From Acidiferrobacterales bacterium (lineage in GTDB: Bacteria; Pseudomonadota; Gammaproteobacteria; Acidiferrobacterales; SZUA-150), in contig CAMYII010000088.1 in the NCBI GenBank assembly GCA_947258385.1, positions 1 to 60,578 of the forward strand: a stretch of DNA of 60,578 nt, in the 5' to 3' direction. This document shows, piece after piece, positions 26,285-36,108 of the stretch. Below the pieces are notes generated by a model. That model was not told the origin of the DNA. It saw only the letters and a list, made by a program, of their open reading frames with translations, and ran no database searches. The position numbers and the translations under genes are program-made. Numbering within the stretch: position 1 is the first letter of the stretch; each line of letters starts with the position of its first letter.

Positions 26285-28396
26285 CTATATGGGGCGGGTT
26301 TGGCTCGAGATGAAACCTGCGGGGTTGTGTCGTTTCATTAGTTTATGTCTGGCTTCCCATTCCGTATTCTGATCCAAGGTATCGAGGAAGCGCACCTGTC
26401 CCGCTATTTGCAAGGCCAGCGGAACACCATCGCGATAAAGAATTCGGTTCGTCGTCTGTGCCGGCACACGCTGGCCGGGCGTGATGATGCCGGCGAGATT
26501 CAGCGGATCGCTTGCGGACACAACGACAAGCTCACCGGTCTTATTCTTGTGGCGCATGCCGCGTAACAAACCCACCGCCTCGGGAAGCGCGAATTGTTCT
26601 CCACTGACCGCCTGCACAAAACGTCCGCCGCGAATCTCGCCGCGCGCCTCCATGCGATGATACACATAGAGCAGCTCGCGCCAGCTTGGCAACCCGGTTT
26701 CACGTTCGAGCAATCCTCGAAACACGACACCATAGCGGCGCAGCAGGGTACGGGCGATGTGCTCTACCGACTCCGCTTCGGGTGCCGCCCGTCGATCCTC
26801 CGGATCGACTTGGCGGGGTGCACGATCCTGATCCAGCAAGACCCAGCGCCCGGCATCATCCACACCAAAGGTCGAAGCGCGATGCCTGCGCCGCCGTGCC
26901 AAGCCGGGGCGGCGACTGGCCGGCGCAATCAGCGCCCGCAGCCCGATAAAGCCGTCTGAGGTCACCAGCCCCCGGGCCACCAGCTCGGACAGGGCCTCCT
27001 CAACCTGGGTGCGAAGCAAGCCACTGTCGTGAACCAGATCGACGAAGAACGATGCGCCATACTGTTGCAGGCAGTGCAATATCTTGCGCGCCGCTGAGGA
27101 CAGCCCCATCATCCCGGGGTCAAGAGCCGGGCTGTACCGGCGCCAGTGTCTGACCTCTTTCCGGTCGACAAGGGCGATCGGTGTGATGCTGACAGGCGCC
27201 GCCTTCTGGCTCCCGTTTCGCGCGCCCCTGGGCGGCGCCAGCCGCATCCACACCATACGGCCCGAGGCACAAAGCTGATCCAATAACGCGGGAACGTATC
27301 CCTGCACACGGGCCGGCAGAATATCCGTCTCCCAGGCCACCGCCGCGATCGAGCAGCCCTGCAATTGCGTGACCACCGCCGCCACGGCTTCCACGCCCTC
27401 GCCGCGTTCCTCGCCCAGATGCTGCCAATGGAAAAGAAAACGCATGAGCTCAGCGGCGCTGACCGGCTCAATCTCCGAGCGCAGCGTATTGATCGTATAG
27501 CGATGGATACGCGCCAACAGGCGCCGCTCGCACCACTCTATGGCATCGGCGCCTTCGGTGAATCGGCCCTGCACGACGAACCCCTCCTGTTCCAGCTCCG
27601 CGAGCGCCAATTGGATCTCTGCCGCCGGCAAACACGGCGCCGCGGCCAAGGCATCGACGGTCACGGGTCCCAGCCCTTCCAGCCGGCCGCGGATCAGCTC
27701 GCGCAGCGCCTCTTGGCTGCTCAGGGCTTCAGATACCGTTTTCGGCAGTGGCGGTATTTCCGGCGCGGGCTCGGCGTCGGGCCAAATCGCCTGGATCTGC
27801 GCCAGGCGTTCGGCTGCAACCCACAATACCGCCCCGTTGGAAGTGCGAACGGCGGCGGCACGGTGCTGTCCCGCCAGCGCTTCAAACAAATGCGTCCAAC
27901 CGAAATCGAAGGTATGGTGGTTTTCCTCAATCTCGAGTGGCCCGCGCCGGCCCTCTTCCTGGGTCAGGAATCCGAGCACGACCAGGGCGTCATGCAGTTC
28001 ATCGGCGCTACGGGCATCGGGCCAGGCCTCCTGCCTGACGCGTGCGATCGCGGCCGGGTTCAAGCGCCCGAGATCCGCGGCGCTTTCGGGACCAAGGAAA
28101 CGCCGCGATTGCACCGCCAAGGTGCGTCGTTCTTCCGCCGGCGCATCATCCAAAAAGGCATAAGGTCGGGCGTTGAGAATTTCCTGGGCCAGTGCCGAGG
28201 GTTGGGTGAGATCGCGGGCAATGACTTGCAGCGCGTTGAGCTCGATGCGGGCGAGCAACCGTTCCAAGCCGTCGATATCCATGGTCTCGGTCAGACAGTC
28301 GTCGATGCACTGCCGGACCAGGGGATGGTCGGGCACCTCGCGTTGACCCCGGATGTTTTCCAGGCAGGCGAGCTGGTCGGGAAAGACCACCGCCAT
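26285..28396 (-). CDS. lhr: Lhr helicase, C-terminal part (separate frame)
   Basis: The C-terminal 703 residues of a long-form Lhr helicase. The open frame starts at ATG 28396, with [62 protein letters not shown] and then the large winged-helix/C-terminal region ending [14 protein letters not shown]. This directly continues the protein of the upstream gene part but in another frame. It has no ribosome site of its own at 28396 and is unlikely to be an independent gene. No function without the helicase core is known for this part. Together with 28146-30599 it would make a protein near the normal 1,450-residue length. Confidence 0.88.
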   Translation of the reverse strand: MAVVFPDQLACLENIRGQREVPDHPLVRQCIDDCLTETMDIDGLERLLARIELNALQVIARDLTQPSALAQEILNARPYAFLDDAPAEERRTLAVQSRRFLGPESAADLGRLNPAAIARVRQEAWPDARSADELHDALVVLGFLTQEEGRRGPLEIEENHHTFDFGWTHLFEALAGQHRAAAVRTSNGAVLWVAAERLAQIQAIWPDAEPAPEIPPLPKTVSEALSSQEALRELIRGRLEGLGPVTVDALAAAPCLPAAEIQLALAELEQEGFVVQGRFTEGADAIEWCERRLLARIHRYTINTLRSEIEPVSAAELMRFLFHWQHLGEERGEGVEAVAAVVTQLQGCSIAAVAWETDILPARVQGYVPALLDQLCASGRMVWMRLAPPRGARNGSQKAAPVSITPIALVDRKEVRHWRRYSPALDPGMMGLSSAARKILHCLQQYGASFFVDLVHDSGLLRTQVEEALSELVARGLVTSDGFIGLRALIAPASRRPGLARRRRHRASTFGVDDAGRWVLLDQDRAPRQVDPEDRRAAPEAESVEHIARTLLRRYGVVFRGLLERETGLPSWRELLYVYHRMEARGEIRGGRFVQAVSGEQFALPEAVGLLRGMRHKNKTGELVVVSASDPLNLAGIITPGQRVPAQTTNRILYRDGVPLALQIAGQVRFLDTLDQNTEWEARHKLMKRHNPAGFISSQTRPI

Positions 28397-30599
28397 CAGA
28401 TCCTCGGCATCCCCAATTGCGTTTCACCGCGAGCGCGATATTGGCGTTCCAGCGCCAGCGGGTGGCAAACATGGGCGCGTCCAGCAGCGCCTGGGTCAGG
28501 ACCTCGCGCACACTGGCGCGCTTGAGATACCCGGCCACCTCTTCCAGCGCAAAACTGTGGGTCGGTCCCAGCGACAGTACGATACTGTCCTCCAACGCCG
28601 CGGCCTGCAGCTCGAAATTGAACTTGCGGCAAAAGCGCTTGCGCAGGGCCAACCCCCAGGCGCGGTTCAGGCGTGAACCGAAAGCGGAATGAATCACCAG
28701 GTGCATATCCCCGGCCTGGTCAAAGAAACGCTCGAGGACAACGGCCTGCTGCGATGGCACCACGCCGAGCGCCGCCTTGGCGGCGGCCAGGTATTCGGCC
28801 AGCGGGCGCGCCGCCGGCGGCACCATGCCGAGCGTGACTTCCAGCCAGGTCGCGGCCGCGCCGGGACCTTGATCGAGTTGTTGCGCCAAATCCTCGCGCA
28901 GCCGCGAAACGGCGTGAGACAGTTCGTCGGAGCGGCCCGGTGCCTCACCGAACCAGAAGGGGATGTTGGGCGGCTGCCCGCGGGCGTCCGCGACATAGAC
29001 CTTGCCCTGCTCGACCTTCAGGATACGGTAAGAGGTGTTACCGAGCTGAAAGATATCGCCCGGCAGGCTTTCGAAGGCGAAGTCTTCGTTAAGGGTGCCG
29101 ATCATGACACCCTCGGGTGAAAGAATGACGTCGGAATCGAACTGATCGGGAATGGCACCGCGCCGTCCGCGCAGGCGCCCATTCACCGCGTCGTGATGCA
29201 GATAGGCGCTGCGCCGTCCGCGGCGCGTGGAAAAGCCCTCCGCCAGCATGCGGACCACGTCGTTATATTCGTCCCTGCTCAAGTCGCGATAAGGCCAGGC
29301 CGCTTTCAGTGCCCGGTACAAGGCGTCTTCCTCCCATTCTCGGGCGCTGACCTCGGCCACGATCTGCTGCGCCAGCACATCCAGCGGTTTTTGCGGTACC
29401 ACGATGCGGTCGAGCTCACCGCGGCGCACGGCGTCCAGCAAGGCGGCGCATTCCAACAGGTCATCGCGCGACAGCGGAAACAATCGCCCCTTGGGCAAGG
29501 CGCCGACCGCGTGGCCGGAACGGCCCACCCGCTGCAGCAGGACCGCGATGGAACGCGGCGATCCCAGCTGGCAGACAAGATCGACATCCCCGATATCGAT
29601 ACCAAGCTCCAATGACGCCGTGGCCACCAGGGCGCGCAGACCCCCTTCCTTGAGGCGCTGTTCGGCCCGCAGCCGGTGCTCCCGGGCGAGGCTGCCGTGG
29701 TGGGCGGTCACATGCTCTTCACCGATGCGCTCGGCCAGGAAGCGGGCCGCCCGCTCGGCCAGTCTGCGCGTGTTCACAAAAATCAGCGTGGTGCGATGGG
29801 CGCGAATAAGCTCTGCCAGGCGCTCGTAGAGTTCCTGCCAGACCTCGTTGGACATGATCGCCTCCAGCGGTGAGCCGGGCACTTCGATCGCCAGGTCACG
29901 TTCGCGCGCGTGACCGATATCGATGATCGTACAGTCCTGCCGGCCGGCACCTGTGAGGAACCGCGCCACCTCCTCGATCGGTCGCTGCGTCGCCGACAAG
30001 CCCACGCGTACCGGAGGCGCGTGGCACAGCGCCGTCAGGCGCTCCAGGGAAAGCGTCAGATGCGAACCGCGCTTGTTGCCCGCGAGCGCGTGGATCTCAT
30101 CGACGATCACGGTGCGCACGGTGCCAAGCATCCGTCGGCCCGACTCCGACGTGAGTAACAGGTAAAGCGATTCGGGCGTGGTGACTATTATGTGGGGCGG
30201 CTGGCGCCGCATACGCTCACGCTCTTTCTGCGGGGTGTCGCCCGTGCGTACCCAGGCGCGGATGTCCACGTCCGGCAGGCCCTGCTGCAGCAACTCATCG
30301 CGAATGCCAAGCAAGGGCTGCTGCAGGTTCTTTTGAATGTCGTTGGACAGCGCTTTCAGCGGCGAGACGTAGAGCACGTGGGTCTCATCGGCAAGCCCGT
30401 GTTCGAGTCCTTGCCGCACCAGGCCGTCGATCGCGGCCAGGAATGCCGCCAGCGTCTTGCCCGATCCCGTGGGCGCCGCGATCAAGGCATGGCGCCGCCC
30501 GTGGATCGCCGGCCAGGCCTGCGATTGCGCCTCGGTCGGCCGCTCGAAATGGCGCTCGAACCAGCGGGAGACGGCGGGATGAAACAGGGTCAGTGCCAT
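28146..30599 (-). CDS. lhr: Lhr-type ATP-dependent DNA helicase, N-terminal part; frame broken near 28400
   Basis: Superfamily 2 helicase of the Lhr (long helicase-related) type, a cytosolic 3'-5' DNA helicase. Motifs are Walker [12 protein letters not shown], Walker [22 protein letters not shown], and motif [14 protein letters not shown], followed by the Lhr core domain with [11 protein letters not shown]-like text ([18 protein letters not shown]). ATG 30599 ([14 protein letters not shown]) is taken as start. The conserved protein runs to [14 protein letters not shown] (about 28426); beyond that the frame drifts into unrelated residues until a stop at 28146. About 10 residues with the family's GGxxVPP motif seem deleted at the break. 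Confidence 0.9.
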   Translation of the reverse strand: MALTLFHPAVSRWFERHFERPTEAQSQAWPAIHGRRHALIAAPTGSGKTLAAFLAAIDGLVRQGLEHGLADETHVLYVSPLKALSNDIQKNLQQPLLGIRDELLQQGLPDVDIRAWVRTGDTPQKERERMRRQPPHIIVTTPESLYLLLTSESGRRMLGTVRTVIVDEIHALAGNKRGSHLTLSLERLTALCHAPPVRVGLSATQRPIEEVARFLTGAGRQDCTIIDIGHARERDLAIEVPGSPLEAIMSNEVWQELYERLAELIRAHRTTLIFVNTRRLAERAARFLAERIGEEHVTAHHGSLAREHRLRAEQRLKEGGLRALVATASLELGIDIGDVDLVCQLGSPRSIAVLLQRVGRSGHAVGALPKGRLFPLSRDDLLECAALLDAVRRGELDRIVVPQKPLDVLAQQIVAEVSAREWEEDALYRALKAAWPYRDLSRDEYNDVVRMLAEGFSTRRGRRSAYLHHDAVNGRLRGRRGAIPDQFDSDVILSPEGVMIGTLNEDFAFESLPGDIFQLGNTSYRILKVEQGKVYVADARGQPPNIPFWFGEAPGRSDELSHAVSRLREDLAQQLDQGPGAAATWLEVTLGMVPPAARPLAEYLAAAKAALGVVPSQQAVVLERFFDQAGDMHLVIHSAFGSRLNRAWGLALRKRFCRKFNFELQAAALEDSIVLSLGPTHSFALEEVAGYLKRASVREVLTQALLDAPMFATRWRWNANIALAVKRNWGCRGSDGGGLSRPARLPGKHPGSTRGARPSPGPAVHRRLSDRDHGYRRLGTVARPHRAQRAASHCPRSHPTLGTGPGNSQRPTLCLFG

Positions 30600-30746
30600 G
30601 GCGGCATCATACCGCAAACGGCCGGCGCCCGGTCCGCCGGCAGCGCCGAAGGATCAGACAGATCCGATAGGGTTTGTGTGTGTACGCACAACGTCAGCCC
30701 ACGTCGGTCGCAGCATGACGTCGTGGGGGCGGCAACCGCCGGCGGA

Positions 30747-31232
30747 TCAAATCATGGGGCAGGACTCGCCTCTCAGCACCGTCGTATCCGGTACCGTCGC
30801 TTTTTTATTCAGACCGTCGCTCACGATTCTCACCAGACGAACACTGCAGCCGCTTGAGTAAAATCGGTACACGATTTCATATTCGGCGTCTTCCCGCGGA
30901 ATGAAGCTGTTGTTGACGGTGCAGGTGTAGCGCTGCCCATGCTCATAGCTTCCGGAGAACTGCAGCGACAACCGCTGTCCGGCGGGCAACCGCGTCTGCA
31001 GGATGTTGTTTTCACGCGTCAGGCGTTCCTCTTTTGCATCGACCCGCTGCTGGTCGCATGTCGTGTCTTCGAACACGTTGATCTGCACCGTGTCGGGATG
31101 GGGATCACCCTGCACCCGGAAGGTGACTCTGGCGCCGGATTCCAGATGGGCCGGCGCACAGGAAAAACCCGACACAGCGATGAAGGCGACCAGCCCCAGG
31201 CTGGCGAAGTGACTCATTGCGCGGTGAATCAT
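30747..31232 (-). CDS. Exported hypothetical protein
   Basis: A 161-aa protein with an N-terminal signal peptide (FASLGLVAFIAVSGFSC) whose SGFSC could be a poor lipobox. The mature part carries four cysteines (TTCDQQ, YTCTV, SGCSV, ESCPMI) in a beta-rich sequence, suggesting two disulfides in the periplasm. I recognise no family. ATG 31232 has AAGGA upstream. A 16-base palindrome lies 13 bases before the start (31245-31260) and may be an operator. The gene stands alone. Confidence 0.65.
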   Translation of the reverse strand: MIHRAMSHFASLGLVAFIAVSGFSCAPAHLESGARVTFRVQGDPHPDTVQINVFEDTTCDQQRVDAKEERLTRENNILQTRLPAGQRLSLQFSGSYEHGQRYTCTVNNSFIPREDAEYEIVYRFYSSGCSVRLVRIVSDGLNKKATVPDTTVLRGESCPMI

Positions 31233-31559
31233 GATGTCCTTGCCACCTTATTAGTAAGGTTTACTCTACTCACAAGTTAATACGGGCCGGCTTCAAACCG
31301 CAAGCCACCCGGGCGCATCCGGCCGGACAACGCGCGGGGACCCGCCGTGCGGGGCACGCGGACCGCGCCCTGCTGTGTCCACTTATAAAGAAGGCCGGTC
31401 AGAACCCGGGGCGTGCACGTTTGCCCCAAATTACTCAATTAATATGAACAACTATTCCAGATATTTCCGCTATTAAATCCCAATCATGGCATTTAACATG
31501 CGGTTAAACCATCAAACAGAATGAATGACTCAAACCCGCCAAAGCAACAGGAGACCGAC
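31233..31559. other. Divergent intergenic region
   Basis: 327 bases between the exported hypothetical protein and the pirin gene. Apart from the palindrome at 31245-31260, the right part (31430-31500) is markedly AT-rich and is the likely promoter zone of the pirin gene. No gene is supported. Confidence 0.4.
31245..31260 (-). promoter_or_regulatory. Perfect palindrome upstream of the exported hypothetical gene
   Basis: ACCTTA-TTAG-TAAGGT, a perfect 6-bp-arm inverted repeat centred 20 bases before the ATG at 31232. This position is right for a repressor site overlapping the transcript start. The regulator is unknown. Confidence 0.35.
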
Positions 31560-32258
31560 ATGATCTCGATTCGCAAAAGCCGGGAGCGGGGCCATGCCAA
31601 CCACGGCTGGCTCGAAAGTTATCATAGCTTCTCGTTTGCCGACTATCACGACCCCGACCACGTCGGGTTCTCAGCCCTGCGCGTGATCAATGAGGACCGG
31701 GTGGCCCCGGGGGCCGGCTTTGGCACCCACCCGCATCGCGATATGGAGATCATCAGCTATGTGCTCGACGGGGCGCTGGAACACAAGGACAACATGGGCA
31801 ACGGCTCGGTCATCCGCCCCGGCGATGTGCAGCGCATGAGCGCCGGCACGGGCGTCACTCACAGCGAGTACAATCATTCGGAAAAAGAGCCGGTGCATTT
31901 CCTGCAGATCTGGATCCTGCCCCAGCGCACCGGCCTGCCGCCGGGCTATGAGCAGATCAGCGTCCCCGCCGAGGAGAAACGCGGGCGGCTGCAACTGATC
32001 GCCACCGGCAAGGGGCAGGACGGCGCGGTCACGCTGCATCAGGACGTGGACCTCTACGCGACCATCCTGCACGCGGACGAGGGCGTTGGCCACGACCTGC
32101 AACCGGGGCGCTCGGCGTGGGTGCAGGTCGCGCGCGGCAGCGTCACCGTCAACGAACACCGGCTCGAGGCCGGTGACAGCCTGGCGGTGAAAGACGAGCC
32201 ACGGCTGAACATCCGCGGCGTAGGGGAGGCCGAGGTCCTGCTGTTTGATTTACCGTGA
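31560..32258 (+). CDS. Pirin-family protein (YhhW-like quercetinase type)
   Basis: A 232-aa bicupin of the pirin family. The metal site is present: GTHPHRDMEIISY with two histidines, then LEHKDNMG and THSEYNHSE (further histidine and glutamate ligands). The closest known type is E. coli YhhW, which has quercetin 2,3-dioxygenase activity in vitro; the natural substrate is unknown. ATG 31560 (MISIRKSRERG) is chosen since CAGGAG lies 6 bases before it; an upstream start at 31521 would add 13 unlike residues. A MITE-like repeat begins just after its stop. It stands alone. Confidence 0.92.
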   Translation: MISIRKSRERGHANHGWLESYHSFSFADYHDPDHVGFSALRVINEDRVAPGAGFGTHPHRDMEIISYVLDGALEHKDNMGNGSVIRPGDVQRMSAGTGVTHSEYNHSEKEPVHFLQIWILPQRTGLPPGYEQISVPAEEKRGRLQLIATGKGQDGAVTLHQDVDLYATILHADEGVGHDLQPGRSAWVQVARGSVTVNEHRLEAGDSLAVKDEPRLNIRGVGEAEVLLFDLP

Positions 32259-32261
32259 TAA

Positions 32262-32425
32262 TTTAAGGAAGCTCTGATTAAGTCAGAGCTTCCTGCGGTC
32301 CAGGGATGGACCGTCATGTTTTAAACACGTTAAGTGTTTGAAACATGGAGCAAGGCGTGGACCTGCGCCGCGCCGACGCGATCTGAATAAGCCCATGGAG
32401 GGACTTATTCAGAGATTCCTTTAAG
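32262..32425. repeat. MITE-like element with imperfect terminal inverted repeats
   Basis: A 164-bp block directly downstream of the pirin stop. The left end (TTTAAGGAAGCTCTGATTAA) and the reverse complement of the right end (CTTAAAGGAATCTCTGAATA) match at about four fifths of positions. Inside are further hairpins: AGGAAGCTCTGA/TCAGAGCTTCCT, TGTTTTAAACAC-like arms, and TCTGAATAAG/CTTATTCAGA. It has no coding capacity. A related block lies at 52218-52366. The rest of the stretch up to 32556 shows nothing. Confidence 0.65.
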
Positions 32426-32556
32426 AATCGGAAACCGCCTGACCCTGCGGAGTGAGCCGTTAGCCTCGACCTGCACACACACCCAAGCAGGGACCCCTGA
32501 CACGGCCGGGTCGCGCCAGGGCGCGAGATCACCCCTGGGTCGTCACAGCGGTCACA

Positions 32557-33021
32557 TCACGGGTTGACGTTATAGGTCACCGGCATAGTGATACAGCCCA
32601 CCATAGCAGTGTTGATATCAAATGCAGCGAAATAGTATGTGTAACTGTAAGTACCGACGCCCGGTATCTGGTCGATATAGATGTCGAACTGTGTTGGATT
32701 CGTCAAGGTGGCACCTGGAATATCTGGCCTCGTCCAGCTGGGCACCTCCATCCCGGGGAACTCGATCACGGCTGCAGCAGCCACATTACCGGCTGGGAGG
32801 ATGCCGTTGGGAAAACTCACATCGACAGGTTGGGGGCTCGGCAGCGCGCCGCCCTGGGTCGCGTCAAACGTCATCGACGAAACCGACAAGGCGATGTTGC
32901 CATTCGGCGTACACACAAACGGATCATCATCGTCGTCATCGTCATCGCCACAGCCCGGCAAAATAAACAATAGACCCAGTATCGCCAGCGAAGCAACAGC
33001 CCTTATATTGAATGCCTTCAT
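32557..33021 (-). CDS. Hypothetical lipoprotein with poly-aspartate tether
   Basis: A 154-aa lipoprotein: signal peptide LAILGLLFILPGC with lipobox LPGC, followed at once by glycine and eight aspartates, then a small beta-rich domain (ALSVSSMTFDATQGG, GVGTYSYTYYFAAF). Such GDDDD stretches are common in lipoproteins of marine and sulfur-oxidising gammaproteobacteria and extend the domain away from the membrane. GGAGGG lies before ATG 33021. No family is recognised for the domain. The Asp run is encoded by repeated GAT/GAC codons. Confidence 0.75.
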   Translation of the reverse strand: MKAFNIRAVASLAILGLLFILPGCGDDDDDDDDPFVCTPNGNIALSVSSMTFDATQGGALPSPQPVDVSFPNGILPAGNVAAAAVIEFPGMEVPSWTRPDIPGATLTNPTQFDIYIDQIPGVGTYSYTYYFAAFDINTAMVGCITMPVTYNVNP

Positions 33022-33166
33022 GGAGCCCTCCCGAATAGGTTGTTTGGATTCGCGCGTCTACGCGCCCTGATCGCTTCCTGCGCTTGTGCATCAAAGTCTA
33101 GATCATTTTCAGGTAGCGCACAAAACACCCCTGGCTGCCGCCGAACGCTACCCTTCCTGATTTTTC

Positions 33167-33700
33167 TCATTGTGCCCCATCGACTGCATGCCCGGCCTTT
33201 TTCCGCACGGTGACCAGTACGGCCGCCGCCCAGGCCAGCAGCCCGAGCTCCAGCAAAAAGCTCCAATGTAGCACGAAGTTCCATACCCACCAGTCGTACT
33301 TGGCCGCGACCTCGAACAACACGAAGTCGGTCGCGGTCCATGGATACAGCCAGCGGATCTTGCCGACCACCGTATCCAGCAACAGATGCAACAGCACATT
33401 CGATATGAGGGCGATACTCGCCACGGCCAGAACTCGTGATCTGAGCAAGCCGCTCACGGCCAATGAAACGCTGAACGCGCCCAGCCAGAACACCGGCAGA
33501 TGCGTCCAGTAGCCATGGTGCAGATGCTGCTGCCGGTCGATGACGTAGAAATACACCAGGTCCAGGTCCGGCAGGACACTGCCCAGCAGGCCGAGACCGA
33601 AGTAACACCGGTAATGATGGTTCGCGCCATTGGCGCTTTCGTACCGCCTGAGCAGCAAGCGCGTCCACAAATAGCCGGCGGGTAGGTGACCGATGAACAC
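33167..33700 (-). CDS. Membrane-bound metal-dependent hydrolase-like protein (YbcI/DUF457 type)
   Basis: A 177-aa integral membrane protein starting at GTG 33700 (MFIGHLPAGYLWTRLLL, the typical family N-terminus). Motifs are GSVLPDLDLVYFY (aspartates), HHGYWTHLPVF (histidines) and NVLLHLLLDTVVGKIRWLYP (H and D), the expected metal-binding set. It has about four to five helices. It follows the DUF817 gene by 8 bases and lacks a clear ribosome site, so coupling is likely. The longer open frame running back to 34603 overlaps DUF817 and is not coding. The substrate is unknown; it is last in the creD operon. Confidence 0.85.
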   Translation of the reverse strand: MFIGHLPAGYLWTRLLLRRYESANGANHHYRCYFGLGLLGSVLPDLDLVYFYVIDRQQHLHHGYWTHLPVFWLGAFSVSLAVSGLLRSRVLAVASIALISNVLLHLLLDTVVGKIRWLYPWTATDFVLFEVAAKYDWWVWNFVLHWSFLLELGLLAWAAAVLVTVRKKAGHAVDGAQ

Positions 33701-33708
33701 GCCGTTTG

Positions 33709-34572
33709 TTACCGCGCATGCGCGCCGGCAGCCGGTGATTGCCGGCCGCGGGCGCTCGCGTTGGGGTCCCGTCGTCCGCGCACGTGCTTCAGATCGGCGA
33801 CGATAATAAAACTGATAATGACCAGCAGGCACCACGAGCTGACCTTGCCAAACGAGACCACGGTCCAGGCGGCCTGTTGGGCCGGGTACGTCCAGGCGCC
33901 GAGAAACGTCGAGATATTCTCCGCCACCCAGATGAAAAAACCGATCAAGGCAAAGGCGAACACCAGCGGCATGCTGCGCTCCCGCCCGGTGACGGTAAAT
34001 AACACAGTGGTGCGCCAGAAGACCACGACCACGGCGAGTGTCAACAACCAGCGAAAATCGGGCAGAAAATGATGGCTGAAGAAGTTGACATAGATCGCGA
34101 CGCTCAAGGGGATGCTCAATCCATAGGGCGGATAATTCCGCAGCCTCAAGCCTAACAGGCGCCATGCCTGGATCATATAGCTCGCCACCGCCGCGTACAT
34201 GAAGCCGCTGTAAAGCGGCACCGTGCCGATGCGGAAAAACGCCGCTTCGGGATAGCTCCACGATCCGATGGCCGGATGGGTCTTGAACAGCTCCAGGACC
34301 AGGCCGACGAAGTGAAACCCGCAAAGCACAATGAGCTCTTTTTTTGTCTCGATGCGCAGCGCGAGCAGCAGCAGCTGGGCGGCGACAGCGGCGAGGAAAA
34401 TGAAATCGTAGCGCGGCAGCGCACCGAGCGGGAGATGATGCGAAAGCGCCAGGATCGCGAAGAACATCGCCGGGAACAGGCAGGCCCTCGCCTGCTTGAG
34501 GCCGAACATCAATAGCTCGCGAACCCAGACCCGCATCGCCCCCACCCGCATGCCCTGCCCCGCATAGGCCAT
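33709..34572 (-). CDS. DUF817-family multipass membrane protein
   Basis: A 287-aa membrane protein with about seven hydrophobic segments. It shows the DUF817 pattern: RELLMFGLKQARACLFPAMFF, then LELFKTHPAIGSWSYPEAAFFRI, GTVPLYSGFMYAAVASYMIQAW and ENISTFLGAWTYPAQQ. The ATG at 34572 overlaps the creD-like stop (TGATG), so this start is used; ATG 34545 (MRVWVREL) is an alternative. The function of the family is unknown. It is sandwiched between creD and a membrane hydrolase, all on one transcript. Confidence 0.85.
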   Translation of the reverse strand: MAYAGQGMRVGAMRVWVRELLMFGLKQARACLFPAMFFAILALSHHLPLGALPRYDFIFLAAVAAQLLLLALRIETKKELIVLCGFHFVGLVLELFKTHPAIGSWSYPEAAFFRIGTVPLYSGFMYAAVASYMIQAWRLLGLRLRNYPPYGLSIPLSVAIYVNFFSHHFLPDFRWLLTLAVVVVFWRTTVLFTVTGRERSMPLVFAFALIGFFIWVAENISTFLGAWTYPAQQAAWTVVSFGKVSSWCLLVIISFIIVADLKHVRGRRDPNASARGRQSPAAGAHAR

Positions 34573-35819
34573 CAGTCCCACATCCCGGAGGCGGTCTTGT
34601 CAAAGACCTGTTGCCAGTCGACCCGGGCCGTCATCTGCATCATCACGAACAGTGTCGCCACCGCGCCGATCGTAATCGCCAGCCCCGTCAGCCCTTTGAA
34701 GAAAAAGGCATAGGAGAACAGGATGAGATAAATGAGCTGCGCGCTGGCCGTCTCCAGAAACGCCAGACGCGTGCCCACCACGATGCGCATGTAGCTCGTG
34801 ACCAGGATCAACGACACCGCCGACGCGATCACGAACGCCAGATGGATGGAGATGTGGTCGACCAGGTAGGCGAGCAGTAGATGGAACGAGAAGAACGCCG
34901 CCGACAGAAAAAAGAAATGCATGGGATGCAGATCGACACGCTTGATCAGCGTGATGACCAGCATCACGACGATAAAAAAGAACAGGGAAATGGGCGCGAA
35001 AAAGCTGATCTCGCCAGCCAGCGGCCCGGGCTGCAGCTTCTGCGGCATCAGCATGCCGATGGCGACGCCCGAGATCAGGTTCTTGAACTCCCAGGTGAGT
35101 CGCCACCCGTCTTCGGTCCGGTGCTTATCGCCCGGTGAGATGGAGTCATCCGGGAAATCGATGGCGGCAAAATTGGTCTGCATCACGAGCCGGAAGTCTC
35201 TGATCTCGGAGATGCCCTGGCCGAACTGGTAGCCCCAGCGATTCAGCCCCTGGGAACGGTACGCCACATCGAGCGTGACCGCCTCGCCCGGCTGCAGGTA
35301 GGCGATGCCGTGGATACTGCCCTCGCGGGGCTCCGGCTTATTGGACCAGGGACGCTCACGCAGTTCGAATCTGAAATCATCATAATTCGCCGTCTGCGAG
35401 GGAAAGGGAAAGACTATTTTTACGCGGCGCACCTTCTTTGTATCGTTCTTGAACTGATAGCTGGCGCTGAAATCCACCGCATAAGTCGCGTACCACAGCA
35501 GGCCTTTCTGCCGGTGGTCGAGCGCGATGTCGGTCTTGATGTCGCTCGACTGCAGCGGTATGGGACGGGACTCGGTGTACTTGACGATCTTGATCACTTC
35601 CTTGTTGTCAACCGTGCTCGCCTCCTTGCGCTGCTTGACGACGGAATAGCTGGCGCCGGGGGACCATTGCGTCTGCACGGTTCCCCAGATACGCTCCACC
35701 TTCGCCTTTAACTGGGTATCGGAGCTGTAGGTCCTTGCAGCGATGGTGCCTCCCAGAACCATCCAGGCGATGGCAGTGCAGCCGAAGATAAGACCAATCG
35801 CAACCAATCTCTTGATCAT
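34572..35819 (-). CDS. creD: CreD-like inner-membrane protein
   Basis: A 415-aa protein with an N-terminal helix, a large periplasmic domain (residues about 30-280), and five to six C-terminal helices. The C-terminal GLTGLAITIGAVATLFVMMQ and TARVDW are the hallmarks of CreD. Its periplasmic domain includes KTDIALDHRQKGLLWYATY-type strands. In Pseudomonas and E. coli, creD is controlled by the CreBC two-component system; here a CreB/CreC-like pair starts 290 bases away on the other strand, which supports the call. GGAGG precedes ATG 35819. Confidence 0.85.
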   Translation of the reverse strand: MIKRLVAIGLIFGCTAIAWMVLGGTIAARTYSSDTQLKAKVERIWGTVQTQWSPGASYSVVKQRKEASTVDNKEVIKIVKYTESRPIPLQSSDIKTDIALDHRQKGLLWYATYAVDFSASYQFKNDTKKVRRVKIVFPFPSQTANYDDFRFELRERPWSNKPEPREGSIHGIAYLQPGEAVTLDVAYRSQGLNRWGYQFGQGISEIRDFRLVMQTNFAAIDFPDDSISPGDKHRTEDGWRLTWEFKNLISGVAIGMLMPQKLQPGPLAGEISFFAPISLFFFIVVMLVITLIKRVDLHPMHFFFLSAAFFSFHLLLAYLVDHISIHLAFVIASAVSLILVTSYMRIVVGTRLAFLETASAQLIYLILFSYAFFFKGLTGLAITIGAVATLFVMMQMTARVDWQQVFDKTASGMWD

Positions 35820-35925
35820 TTCTGTCCTCCCGCGGGGTCTCCGCCGGTTGCCGGATCACAAGGATCTGCCTTCGCAGTATCTATCCTGTGCTCGTTGCCA
35901 TTGATTTATAAGTCTGGCCGGCGGA

Positions 35926-35986
35926 TGTGCAGCACGGAGGTCGCCGATGCGGCAATGCTGGGGAAATATTGTGCAAATTCTGTGCA
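35926..35986. promoter_or_regulatory. Three TGTGCA repeats in the creD/creB intergenic region
   Basis: TGTGCA occurs at 35926-35931, 35970-35975 and 35981-35986. The last two are spaced 11 bases start to start, one helical turn, as in OmpR-family sites. The known E. coli CreB box (TTCAC repeats) is not found. This is only a candidate. Confidence 0.3.
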
Positions 35987-36108
35987 CGCGGCACTAAAGA
36001 CACTGTCGCCTGCTACACTAGCAGCATGCCAGGTCTTGGATCGTGGCTATCAGGCGCGGTCCGATCAGAACCAACATCGAGGGTGACACGGCAAGAGCAC
36101 GTAAGCGG

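Noticed and set aside
27365-28525. A 386-codon plus-strand frame antisense to lhr
   Set aside because: The minus strand encodes a recognisable Lhr C-terminal part; the antisense translation has no motif or start signal.
33701-34603. Upstream extension of the membrane hydrolase frame
   Set aside because: It overlaps the whole DUF817 gene in another frame, is arginine-rich and unlike the family; the hydrolase's conserved start is GTG 33700.
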